The translations under genes and the position numbers were made by a program. A stretch of 5,041 nucleotides of DNA from Bryobacterales bacterium (GTDB lineage: Bacteria; Acidobacteriota; Terriglobia; Bryobacterales; Bryobacteraceae), in contig PMEV01000091.1 of the NCBI GenBank assembly GCA_003154855.1, positions 5,140-10,180 of the forward strand, written 5' to 3'. Below are positions 1 to 5,041 of this stretch, in pieces. Every line of letters starts with the position of its first letter. Within the stretch, counting starts at the first letter, position 1. The notes beneath the pieces were generated by a model, which made no database searches, had not been told where the DNA came from, and worked only from the letters and a program-made list of their open reading frames with translations.

Positions 1-336
1 GCCAGCCAGCTCACCCAGCTTGCCACCGACTTTACGAACGCCTCCACCAGCGGCCAGCTTCCCAACGTCGGCGATCTGGCACAGGCGATGGGGGGCCATC
101 ACCATCACCATCATGCCCACGGCGCCTCGTCCGATTCGGATAGCGCCTCTAGCGGCGCAAGCAGTACCAGCAGCGATTCGAGCAGCGGCAGCACCACCGC
201 GAGCAGCAATACCGATCAGATGCTGAGTCAACTCCTGACGGCCATGCAGTCGTCCTCGACCCAGAGCAACACCCTGGATCCTATGACCATCATCCTCAAC
301 ACCCTGTCCCAGGCCGGGATCAAGGTTGGCTCGTAG
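1..336 (+). CDS. Poly-His, Ser-rich protein of unknown function, first tandem copy (5' end outside window)
   Basis: The reading frame is open from the first base to a TAG stop at 334-336, giving the last 111 residues; the start lies outside the window. I do not recognise a named family. Visible order: a block beginning ASQLTQLATDFTNASTSGQL (residues 1-29 of the fragment), six consecutive histidines (33-38, DNA 97-114) followed by Ala-His, a Ser/Asp/Gly/Thr-only linker of about 30 residues, then a C-terminal block with LDPMTIILNTLSQAGI. There is no Cys or Trp. It is a paralogue of the gene at 957-1571: the first block matches at 26 of 29 residues and the C-terminal block at 25 of 38, while the linker between them is unalignable. 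The conserved blocks look helical and the linker disordered. Metal binding by the His run is possible but unproven. Its end overlaps the end of the CoA-binding gene on the other strand. I am confident it is coding, but not of its function. Confidence 0.85.
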   Translation, partial: ASQLTQLATDFTNASTSGQLPNVGDLAQAMGGHHHHHHAHGASSDSDSASSGASSTSSDSSSGSTTASSNTDQMLSQLLTAMQSSSTQSNTLDPMTIILNTLSQAGIKVGS

Positions 337-796
337 ATACGCTGGGGTACTTCCCGACGAGCTTTAGCAGCAACCCGTGCAGGCGGTGGAACCACTGGGT
401 ATTGGGGAGGAACATGTAAGGACAGCCCCCGGCCACGACGCTGACACCGTTCTTCTCGCACAACGCGACAGCGGACTGGCTCACCGCGCCCGGGCCAACC
501 GCCCGGTACATCCAGATCCGCCGTACACCGGCTTCCAGGCAATCGCGGACGACCGCCTCGGTCGTGGTTGCGGGAGTCAGGATGAGCACACCGTCCACAG
601 GCGGCGAGATGGCTTGCACGCGATCGAAACACGCAACGCCCCCGGCCGTCTTGGCGTGCGGGTTCACCGGAACCGCGTCGTAACCGGCCTGGCGGAGGTC
701 GAGGAAGAGCCGGGTGTTGAAGTCCTTCGGATTGCGGCTCACGCCAACTACGGCGATGCGCTTCTGCGCCAGGAAATCCCTGATGGTATCGAGCAT
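320..796 (-). CDS. CoA-binding domain protein (YccU-like, CoA_binding_2 type)
   Basis: A 158-residue single-domain Rossmann-fold protein. Near the N-terminus, RIAVVGVSRNPKDF (residues 13-26) is the first beta strand and nucleotide-binding loop typical of CoA-binding domains. VPVNPHA (42-48) follows as the second strand, then DGVLILTPATTTEAVVRDCLEAG (68-90) and the RIWMYRAVG segment (93-101). The C-terminal tail CPYMF...FHRLHGLLLKLVGKYP (125-151) is a basic extension beyond the minimal domain. In this family the domain binds coenzyme A or a related nucleotide; the physiological role of the stand-alone proteins is not settled, and the protein is probably cytosolic. The ATG at 796-794 is preceded by AGAGGA (806-801) with a 4-nt spacer, which supports this start. 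The TGA stop at 322-320 lies inside the 3' end of the preceding plus-strand gene, a 17-bp tail-to-tail overlap. No other gene shares its strand nearby, so it is probably transcribed alone. Confidence 0.9.
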   Translation of the reverse strand: MLDTIRDFLAQKRIAVVGVSRNPKDFNTRLFLDLRQAGYDAVPVNPHAKTAGGVACFDRVQAISPPVDGVLILTPATTTEAVVRDCLEAGVRRIWMYRAVGPGAVSQSAVALCEKNGVSVVAGGCPYMFLPNTQWFHRLHGLLLKLVGKYPSVSTSQP

Positions 797-810
797 TCGA
801 TCCTCTACGG

Positions 811-819
811 GATATTATC
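811..819. promoter_or_regulatory. AT-rich palindrome GATATTATC, possible -10 region on one or both strands
   Basis: This is the most AT-rich spot in the divergent gap between the CoA-binding gene and the second poly-His gene. It is a perfect dyad (GATA-T-TATC). On the minus strand it reads GATAAT (819-814), five of six matches to TATAAT. On the plus strand it reads TATTAT (813-818), also five of six. No convincing -35 hexamer is visible at the usual distance on either strand. Use for the CoA-binding gene would give a leader of only about 10 nt, just including its Shine-Dalgarno sequence. It could equally be a regulator site or chance. Confidence 0.25.
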
Positions 820-870
820 GCGCAGCGACTCACCGGAGGCGGCAAAGAATGGTCGCGCCGACGGGGACTT

Positions 871-903
871 GGCGGTGCGGCTAGCGCCTCCGCACCGCCT
901 TTT
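871..903 (+). terminator. Intrinsic terminator-like hairpin upstream of the second poly-His gene
   Basis: GGCGGTGCGG (871-880) and CCGCACCGCC (890-899) form a perfect 10-bp GC-rich stem with a 9-nt loop, followed at once by TTTT (900-903). This is the form of a Rho-independent terminator read on the plus strand; the minus strand has no T tract after the stem. The place is odd. No plus-strand gene ends nearby, since the nearest plus-strand stop is at 336, and the hairpin lies 53 nt before the ATG at 957. It could be an attenuator in the leader of that gene, or could end read-through from the first paralogue that crosses the CoA-binding gene antisense. The T tract is short. Confidence 0.6.
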
Positions 904-939
904 CAATAGCTTAGGCTGCCCGGCAGTGTGGCGATGCGA

Positions 940-958
940 ATGCCGGTAAGGACGGCAT
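940..958 (+). promoter_or_regulatory. Translation-initiation hairpin: SD in the loop, AUG in the stem
   Basis: ATGCCG (940-945) and CGGCAT (953-958) are perfect complements around the 7-nt loop GTAAGGA. The loop is the Shine-Dalgarno sequence (AAGGA, 948-952), and the 3' arm includes the first two bases of the start codon at 957-959. If formed in the mRNA, the hairpin would display the ribosome-binding sequence but hold the AUG in a stem. The complementarity is seen directly; the regulatory role is inferred. A 6-bp match with a 7-nt loop can also occur by chance in GC-rich DNA. Confidence 0.4.
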
Positions 959-1571
959 GAGCACCAGTCCCATTCACAGTCTTACCAACGGCTACGTCCA
1001 GTCGGTTCTCAAGAGCGTTCTCCAGAACGCGGGCTTGACCATCGACCAGGCCAATAAGAGTCTGGCCAGCGCTGGCACAACGGCCACCCAGACCCAGGAC
1101 AACAACAACCTGTCGCCGTTCGCCCAAGTGATGAGCGAACTCCAGCAGCTTCAGCAATCGAACCCCACCCAATACCAGCAGGTTACGCAACAGATCGCGA
1201 CCAATCTGACGGCCGCCGCCCAGACCGCCACGACGGCGGGCAACACCACAGCGGCCAGCCAGCTCACCCAGCTTGCCACCGACTTCACCAACGCCTCAAC
1301 GAGCGGCCAGCTCCCCAACATCAGCGATCTGGCGAAGGCGGTCAGTGGTCAACACCACCATCACCATCATGGCGGCCACTTCTTTCCTGTCTCGGACGCC
1401 ACCCCGATCGGCGCCTCCACCAGCACCTCGAGCACTAACACCAGCCAGACCATGAGCCAACTGCTGTCGACCCTCCAATCAACGGCGACCCAGAACAGCG
1501 CCTTGGATCCTATGAGCATCATTCTCAACACCCTGTCCAGCGCCGGAATTGGCGGTTCCGCGAGCGCGTAG
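957..1571 (+). CDS. Poly-His, Gln/Ser/Thr-rich protein of unknown function, second tandem copy
   Basis: A complete 204-residue protein that I cannot assign to a named family. The ATG at 957 has AAGGA 4 nt upstream. Layout: an N-terminal segment with a short amphipathic stretch (about 10-27); an Asn/Gln/Thr-rich stretch (41-51); a Gln-rich, probably helical region beginning SPFAQVMSELQQLQQSNP (53-70) and running to about 112; the conserved block to 129; six histidines (133-138, DNA 1353-1370) followed by GGHFFP; a Ser/Thr linker (about 151-164); and the C-terminal block ending ALDPMSIILNTLSSAGIGG (182-200). It has no Cys, no Trp, no signal peptide and no membrane span. The gene at 1-336 is its paralogue, with the same order and a His run at the same place. 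His codon choice differs between the copies (CACCACCATCACCATCAT here), so the run is held at protein level and is not a cloning tag. Cytosolic metal binding or a structural role are guesses only. Confidence 0.88.
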   Translation: MSTSPIHSLTNGYVQSVLKSVLQNAGLTIDQANKSLASAGTTATQTQDNNNLSPFAQVMSELQQLQQSNPTQYQQVTQQIATNLTAAAQTATTAGNTTAASQLTQLATDFTNASTSGQLPNISDLAKAVSGQHHHHHHGGHFFPVSDATPIGASTSTSSTNTSQTMSQLLSTLQSTATQNSALDPMSIILNTLSSAGIGGSASA

Positions 1572-1587
1572 CGGGCGGCCCGACGTA

Positions 1588-1607
1588 GGGTAAGCTTTAG
1601 CTTGCCC
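1588..1607 (+). terminator. Hairpin just after the second poly-His gene, possible weak terminator
   Basis: GGGTAAGC (1588-1595) pairs with GCTTGCCC (1600-1607) around the 4-nt loop TTTA, with one T-G wobble, 16 nt after the TAG stop at 1569-1571. It is a compact 8-bp stem in the right place for transcript-end processing or protection. No T tract follows (CTGGACC), so Rho-independent termination is doubtful. Confidence 0.35.
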
Positions 1608-1687
1608 CTGGACCGCCGGCCGCGGCTCGACCGTAAAGGAAGACTGAAAAGCAGGCGGGCTGGCCCAACTCACGCGAGTTTGGGGTA

Positions 1688-1707
1688 GCATGGGGTTTCT
1701 GCCATGC
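1688..1707 (+). promoter_or_regulatory. Hairpin across the start codon of the alpha/beta hydrolase
   Basis: GCATGG (1688-1693) is complementary to CCATGC (1702-1707) with an 8-nt loop. The 3' arm contains the whole ATG at 1704-1706, and the only weak Shine-Dalgarno candidate (GGGG, 1692-1695) is partly in the 5' arm. It could lower or control initiation, but short matches of this kind are common in GC-rich DNA. Confidence 0.2.
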
Positions 1708-2594
1708 CCAGCCACTTTTTGCACGCCACGCGTTCGAGCCTTCTGCTCTCTATGATCGTAGGGGCGCTGGCGACCGGCCAGACGACCGACACCAAGGTCG
1801 TGCGACCGGGTTTCGATCTCTACTACCGCGTCTCGGGCGCCGGGCGGCCGGTGGTGATCCTGAGCGGGGGGCCGGGTTTCGATTGCGACTACCTGACGCC
1901 GGTGGCGAGCGAGATCGCAAAGTCGAACCAGGCGATCCTGGTGGAGTTGCGCGGCACGGGGCGCTCGCGCCCCAGCGTGATCAGCCCGGAGACCATCAAC
2001 CTCCAGGGCTACCTGGAAGACCTGGAGGCGCTACGCACGCACCTGAAGCTGGAGCGCTGGACCGTGCTCGGCCACTCGGCCGGAGGTCTGCTCGCCATGC
2101 ACTACGCGGCCGCGCATCCCGAGCGCGTGGACCGGCTGGTGCTGGTTGGCACGGCGCCGATCGCCTTCGAGTTCATGGACGCCTACCGGGACAATCTGGA
2201 AATGCGGGTGGGCCCGGAAGCCTTGCAATCCAACGATCCGGCGGGCTTCCAGCGCGTGCTGCCGGCTTTCTTTTTCGACCTGCAGCAGGGGGCGGCGTTT
2301 GCGGCGGCATTCCCCGCCGCGCAGTTGCACGCGGACGTCAGCCGGCTGCTGAGCGCGGAAATGATGCGGCCGGGCGCCGATCTGAGGCCACAACTCAAGA
2401 ACTTCGCCCGGCCGGTGCTCATGGTCTGCGGGCGGCAGGACCCCATCGACGCCCGGATGGCCTACGAGACGCACCTGGCGTTGAAAGGCTCCGAGCTCCA
2501 GTTCATCAATCGCTGCGGTCACTTTCCCTGGGTCGAGCAGCCGCGGCAGTTCTTCGAAATCGCGGAAAGGTTCCTGGCGAGCGGGACTAAGTAG
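1704..2594 (+). CDS. Alpha/beta hydrolase, proline-iminopeptidase-like, probably exported
   Basis: A 296-residue alpha/beta-hydrolase fold protein. Seen in order: a basic then hydrophobic N-terminus (HATRSSLLLSMIVGALATG, 7-25) that looks like a signal peptide or anchor; the oxyanion-loop motif SGGPGFD (54-60); VELRGTGRS (80-88); the nucleophile elbow GHSAGG with Ser125; a lid region (about 153-225); GRQDP with acid Asp246; and CGHFPW with base His273. The triad is complete and the length is normal for the S33/proline iminopeptidase-like group. The GGPG and RGTGRS motifs favour that group, but the usual His before GGPG is Ser here, so substrate cannot be named; esterase or peptidase activity is equally possible. 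An in-frame TAG at 1686-1688 limits upstream extension. The ATG at 1704 keeps the whole signal-like segment and is preferred to Met17, although its Shine-Dalgarno is weak (GGGG, 8-nt spacer). It converges on the glycosyltransferase gene across a 48-bp gap. Confidence 0.88.
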   Translation: MPSHFLHATRSSLLLSMIVGALATGQTTDTKVVRPGFDLYYRVSGAGRPVVILSGGPGFDCDYLTPVASEIAKSNQAILVELRGTGRSRPSVISPETINLQGYLEDLEALRTHLKLERWTVLGHSAGGLLAMHYAAAHPERVDRLVLVGTAPIAFEFMDAYRDNLEMRVGPEALQSNDPAGFQRVLPAFFFDLQQGAAFAAAFPAAQLHADVSRLLSAEMMRPGADLRPQLKNFARPVLMVCGRQDPIDARMAYETHLALKGSELQFINRCGHFPWVEQPRQFFEIAERFLASGTK

Positions 2595-2596
2595 GG

Positions 2597-2633
2597 AAAG
2601 CCTGGGCAACCGTGGTTTCCCCGCGCACGCCGG
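2597..2633. repeat. 37-bp dispersed direct repeat, copy 1 (convergent intergenic gap)
   Basis: This stretch matches 4661-4697 in the same orientation at 34 of 37 positions, including an unbroken 23-bp core at 2604-2626. It fills most of the 48-bp gap between the hydrolase stop and the glycosyltransferase stop. The core contains an imperfect inverted repeat, GGG-C-AACC-GT-GGTT-T-CCC, whose arms match except for one central mismatch. A run of seven G (2632-2638) follows. It could be a REP-like dispersed element, a bidirectional 3'-end structure or a protein-binding site. Confidence 0.75.
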
Positions 2634-2642
2634 GGGGGCGCG

Positions 2643-4643
2643 CTACTTTCCGCCCAGCTTGCGCTGGAGCGTTCTGACCCAGTCTTTTTGGAAATCCGGC
2701 TCTACCGTCTTCGCCAGCGCGAGTCCTTTCTCGTACGCCGCGTGAGCCTCGGCCTGCCGGTTCATAGCTGTCAGCACGTCGCCGAGCGCGGCCTGCGCCT
2801 GGACGGCACTCGGATCGGCTGCCACCGCCTCCTCGGCCGCCGCCCGCGCCTGTTCCAGTTGCCTTGCACCAAGCAAGTCCCACGCCTGTTGCGCATGGCT
2901 GAGCGCGGACGCGCGCGGCACTTTGAAGCGCCCGTCGAACACGAAAACCCCATAGTCGACGACCGTCGTGGGGTGCAGACTCTGGAATTGATCGTAACTG
3001 TTCAGCGCGCCCGGCCCGGATTCGAATCCCGATAGCGTACCCGCGCTGACCAGCACCGGCCCGTCGATCTCGGGCGGCACATCGGTCGGCTCATCGAGCC
3101 ACATCGAATCGACGGTCGGCAACGTCTTGCACGGAATCCCGTAATAGCTCGGCCGCACCACACCACCCGCGAAATAGGCGAACCAGCAGTTCTTTACTCT
3201 GTGCTCGTCCACGTACTTCTTGACGCTCTTGAGCTGTTGCGCCCAGTCCGTGTTCGAATCGCTCAGGTACTTGTAAGTGCTCGCCGGCCCGCCCCACAGC
3301 TCGTTCGCATAGGCGAGGTAGTTGGGGAAGCACCGCGCCGACGAAACCGAATGAAGTAGCAACAGCGCGCCAACCACGTACGCCCAGCGGCGGTCCTGTT
3401 GTATGAAGGCCCATGCCCCGCCCGCTGCCAGCGCCGCGAAGAAGACGTACAACGGGAGAATGTGCCGGACGCCGATGTTCAGCCCCGCGCTCATGGCCAC
3501 CAGCAGGTGAAACACCGCCGGCACGGTCAGGAACAGAATCTCGCGCCAGCACCGCAGCCTACGCGTCGCGATCGCGACGCCCGCGAGCAGCAACAGGGCA
3601 AAGAACCCGAGCGTGGACTTCACCGCGAAAGCCACCGGGAAGTAGAACCACACACCGTTGGAATGGACCTTGCCCAGCACGTAGGTGGGGAACCACCCAG
3701 CGAGGCTCCGCACGTCCGTCAGCCCGTAGAGATACGATTCGGGCAACACGCGCCAGCGCGCTGCGAGCGATATGCCCTGAGCCTCGATGGGTTTCAGTTG
3801 CCGCACGTATTCCGCCAGCGGGGGATTCAGCGCCATTCCGCCCGGCCGTGCCTGGTAGCGGAAGCCGTAAAACGCCCACAACACCGCCGCGGCGAGCACG
3901 CCCGCCACCAACAGGGCGCCAGCCAGCTTGAGCGCCTTCTTGCCCGCCCCTGCCGATCCGCGGCTCAACAGCACTTCCACGGCCGCGAGCAGCGCCAGAA
4001 TGGGGAATACCAGAATGCCCGTGTGCTTGGCCGCCAGGGTGAGTCCCGCCGCCAAGCCCGTGGCCGCCAGGCGCCACATCGACGGGGCTTTGACATAGCG
4101 GTAGAACGCATAGACCGTCGCGAACAGACCGCAGGAGAGCGCCACATCCGTGGTGACGTAGGCGCCGTGCGCCAGCAAGTTCGGCTCGAACACCAGCAGG
4201 GTGAGGGCGATGAACCCCGCGCCGGCGCCAAACATCTCTTTGGCCGCCAGGAACGCCAGGACCAGCAGCGCCAGAGCGAAGACGGATGCCGCCGTGCGCG
4301 TTCGGGCCAGGATCGTGTCCGCATCGTTGCCGAAGACGAAGTCCCTGCCATCCAGGAACGCTTCTACCTTGAAGTCGCGCTGGTGCAGCTTGGGGACAGC
4401 GAGTTTCAGCGGCAGCAACGGCAAGGCCGCCACCAGCTTGACCATGGGAGGATGCTCGGGATTCAGGCCAAAGTCGCCCGTCTTCCAGGACATATAGCCG
4501 GCGAAAATATGATCGCCTTCATCCCACGTCTGTGAAGTCCGGCGCACCGACAACCACAGTTGCAGCGCGAAAAGCGCGATGAGAATCGCCACGCCGGCCA
4601 GCACCAACCCGCGCCGCTGCATAGATGGCCGCTTCGGGTGCAT
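2643..4643 (-). CDS. GT39/PMT-like integral membrane glycosyltransferase with C-terminal TPR domain
   Basis: A 666-residue polytopic membrane protein of the GT-C fold. After a basic start, the first membrane span is at 12-31. The first outer loop then carries the family's acidic pair (WDEGDH, Asp41-Glu42) and HPP (64-66). FEPNLLAHGAYVTTD (152-166) matches the conserved GT39/ArnT-type segment. About eleven hydrophobic spans can be counted. A soluble domain with FPNYLAYANELWGG and SDSNTDWAQQLK follows, then about 89 residues forming two TPR-like helical repeats (about 580-646). The family transfers sugars from polyprenyl-phosphate donors to proteins or lipids on the outer membrane face; the acceptor cannot be read here. 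The chosen ATG (4643-4641) follows the YkgJ stop by 7 nt, with AGGG (4652-4649) overlapping that stop. ATG at 4622 is possible but has no Shine-Dalgarno. An in-frame opening to 4790 would overlap the upstream gene and lacks support. Confidence 0.88.
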   Translation of the reverse strand: MHPKRPSMQRRGLVLAGVAILIALFALQLWLSVRRTSQTWDEGDHIFAGYMSWKTGDFGLNPEHPPMVKLVAALPLLPLKLAVPKLHQRDFKVEAFLDGRDFVFGNDADTILARTRTAASVFALALLVLAFLAAKEMFGAGAGFIALTLLVFEPNLLAHGAYVTTDVALSCGLFATVYAFYRYVKAPSMWRLAATGLAAGLTLAAKHTGILVFPILALLAAVEVLLSRGSAGAGKKALKLAGALLVAGVLAAAVLWAFYGFRYQARPGGMALNPPLAEYVRQLKPIEAQGISLAARWRVLPESYLYGLTDVRSLAGWFPTYVLGKVHSNGVWFYFPVAFAVKSTLGFFALLLLAGVAIATRRLRCWREILFLTVPAVFHLLVAMSAGLNIGVRHILPLYVFFAALAAGGAWAFIQQDRRWAYVVGALLLLHSVSSARCFPNYLAYANELWGGPASTYKYLSDSNTDWAQQLKSVKKYVDEHRVKNCWFAYFAGGVVRPSYYGIPCKTLPTVDSMWLDEPTDVPPEIDGPVLVSAGTLSGFESGPGALNSYDQFQSLHPTTVVDYGVFVFDGRFKVPRASALSHAQQAWDLLGARQLEQARAAAEEAVAADPSAVQAQAALGDVLTAMNRQAEAHAAYEKGLALAKTVEPDFQKDWVRTLQRKLGGK

Positions 4644-4650
4644 CAACGCC

Positions 4651-5041
4651 CTACGTGGCGAGAGCCCGGGCAACCGTGGTTTCCCCGCGCGCGCCGGTGG
4701 ATTGCCCGAGTTCCTCCAGAAGCGTGGATTCCAGACCGTCCGGGTCGCTGTCGACTTCGCAGGCCGCGATTTCGGCTTCGCTCGCGCCATCGAAGCACAA
4801 CTCGCAGATCACCAGGTCGTCGCCTTCGCAGCGAACCGGCGGGCCGAAGGCGCGGCAGAGGATGGGACGCGCGGAGTATAGCTCGCAAAGGCCGGATGCC
4901 GGATCGAGCGCGGGGCATGGATCGTCGTCGCCCATCTCGCCGGCTGCCTGGCGGGCGCGCTCTCGCACGCTCGCGGCCCGCCCCGGATCGCGCGCTTCGA
5001 GTTCGGCCAAACCCAACCTTAGCCGGTGGGCATCCAGTTGG
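4651..5041 (-). CDS. YkgJ-family cysteine-cluster protein (5' end outside window)
   Basis: The frame is open from the right edge of the window to a TAG at 4653-4651, so the N-terminus is missing. The visible part has the CPALD...GLCELYSARPILCRAFG signature followed by VRC and ICELC, spacing typical of the YkgJ/UPF0153 family, whose Cys residues are thought to bind Zn or an Fe-S centre. The family's N-terminal CxxCC motif would lie outside the window. A TTG at 5016 could serve as a start but would remove that motif, and the frame continues upstream of it (QLDAHRLRLGL), so the gene is called partial. The last residues (RGETTVARALAT) are encoded by a copy of the 37-bp repeat and are probably not part of the ancestral protein. 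The glycosyltransferase starts 7 nt downstream, so the two are probably co-transcribed. Molecular function is unknown. Confidence 0.82.
   Translation of the reverse strand, partial: QLDAHRLRLGLAELEARDPGRAASVRERARQAAGEMGDDDPCPALDPASGLCELYSARPILCRAFGPPVRCEGDDLVICELCFDGASEAEIAACEVDSDPDGLESTLLEELGQSTGARGETTVARALAT
4661..4697. repeat. 37-bp dispersed direct repeat, copy 2 (inside the YkgJ gene 3' end)
   Basis: Same orientation and 34/37 identical to 2597-2633, differing at 4662, 4667 and 4691. It lies just before the YkgJ stop and 18 nt upstream of the glycosyltransferase start. With copy 1 it brackets the glycosyltransferase gene as direct repeats whose starts are 2064 bp apart. On the minus strand both copies read as RGETTVA in one frame. 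Confidence 0.75.

Noticed and set aside
97..114. Artificial His-tag or vector contamination, because the codons resemble those of a cloning tag
   Set aside because: The run lies inside a longer native reading frame, a paralogue carries the same run with different codons, and no vector sequence flanks either copy.
377..949. Plus-strand open frame of 190 codons opposite the CoA-binding gene
   Set aside because: It has no domain-like pattern or start signal, and the opposite strand encodes a convincing Rossmann CoA-binding protein with a good Shine-Dalgarno sequence.
97..1370. Short CAC/CAT runs at 97-114 and 1353-1370 as microsatellites or a CRISPR-like array
   Set aside because: There are only two runs, each in frame inside a gene; nothing resembles repeats separated by regular unique spacers.
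1883..2590. Second plus-strand open frame (235 codons) overlapping the hydrolase
   Set aside because: It is a +1 shadow of the hydrolase, Arg/Gly/Ala-rich and without motifs, while the main frame has the full catalytic triad.
2587..2883. Small minus-strand gene ending in copy 1 of the repeat
   Set aside because: Most of it is a shadow frame of the glycosyltransferase 3' end, with Gly/Arg-rich composition; only the repeat-derived end resembles another protein.
3399..4535. Long plus-strand open frame (378 codons) opposite the glycosyltransferase
   Set aside because: It is rich in Arg, Gln and His with no recognisable domain, and lies wholly antisense to a gene with clear GT39 motifs and membrane spans; high GC content explains the absence of stops.
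4644..4790. Longer N-terminus for the glycosyltransferase starting at 4790
   Set aside because: The 49 extra residues would overlap the YkgJ gene in another frame and are basic and low in complexity; the start at 4643 sits 7 nt after the YkgJ stop with an AGGG in position.

Overview
This is a GC-rich bacterial chromosomal window holding six protein-coding genes, two of them cut by the window ends. I see no rRNA, tRNA, CRISPR array, insertion sequence or phage gene. The combination of a GT39-type membrane glycosyltransferase with a TPR tail, a compact CoA-binding protein ending in a HRLHGLLLKLVGKYP-like tail, and Ser/Thr/Gln-rich poly-His proteins of unknown function suggests an acidobacterium (Solibacter/Bryobacter-like). 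That is inference from protein style, not a database match.

Left region (1-1571): two tandem paralogues on the plus strand encode Cys-free, Gln/Ser/Thr-rich proteins that each carry a natural run of six histidines between two conserved helical blocks. Only the last 111 residues of the first copy lie in the window; the second (957-1571) is complete. Between them, on the opposite strand, sits a small CoA-binding Rossmann protein (320-796) whose end overlaps the end of the first paralogue by 17 bp. The gap between the CoA-binding gene and the second paralogue contains an AT-rich palindrome, a terminator-like hairpin followed by T4, and a second hairpin that places the Shine-Dalgarno sequence in its loop and the start codon in its stem.

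Middle (1704-2594): an alpha/beta hydrolase of the proline-iminopeptidase-like group with an N-terminal signal-like segment and a complete Ser-Asp-His triad.

Right region (2643-5041, minus strand): an apparent two-gene operon. A YkgJ-type cysteine-cluster protein (5' end outside the window) is followed after 7 nt by a 666-residue polytopic glycosyltransferase with a C-terminal TPR domain. A 37-bp direct repeat (34/37 identical) brackets the glycosyltransferase gene. One copy lies in the 48-bp convergent gap after the hydrolase; the other encodes the last residues of the YkgJ protein. All gaps between genes are shorter than 170 bp.

The most unusual items are the duplicated natural-His6 protein family with its elaborate leader, and the dispersed repeat that brackets one gene and supplies coding sequence to another.
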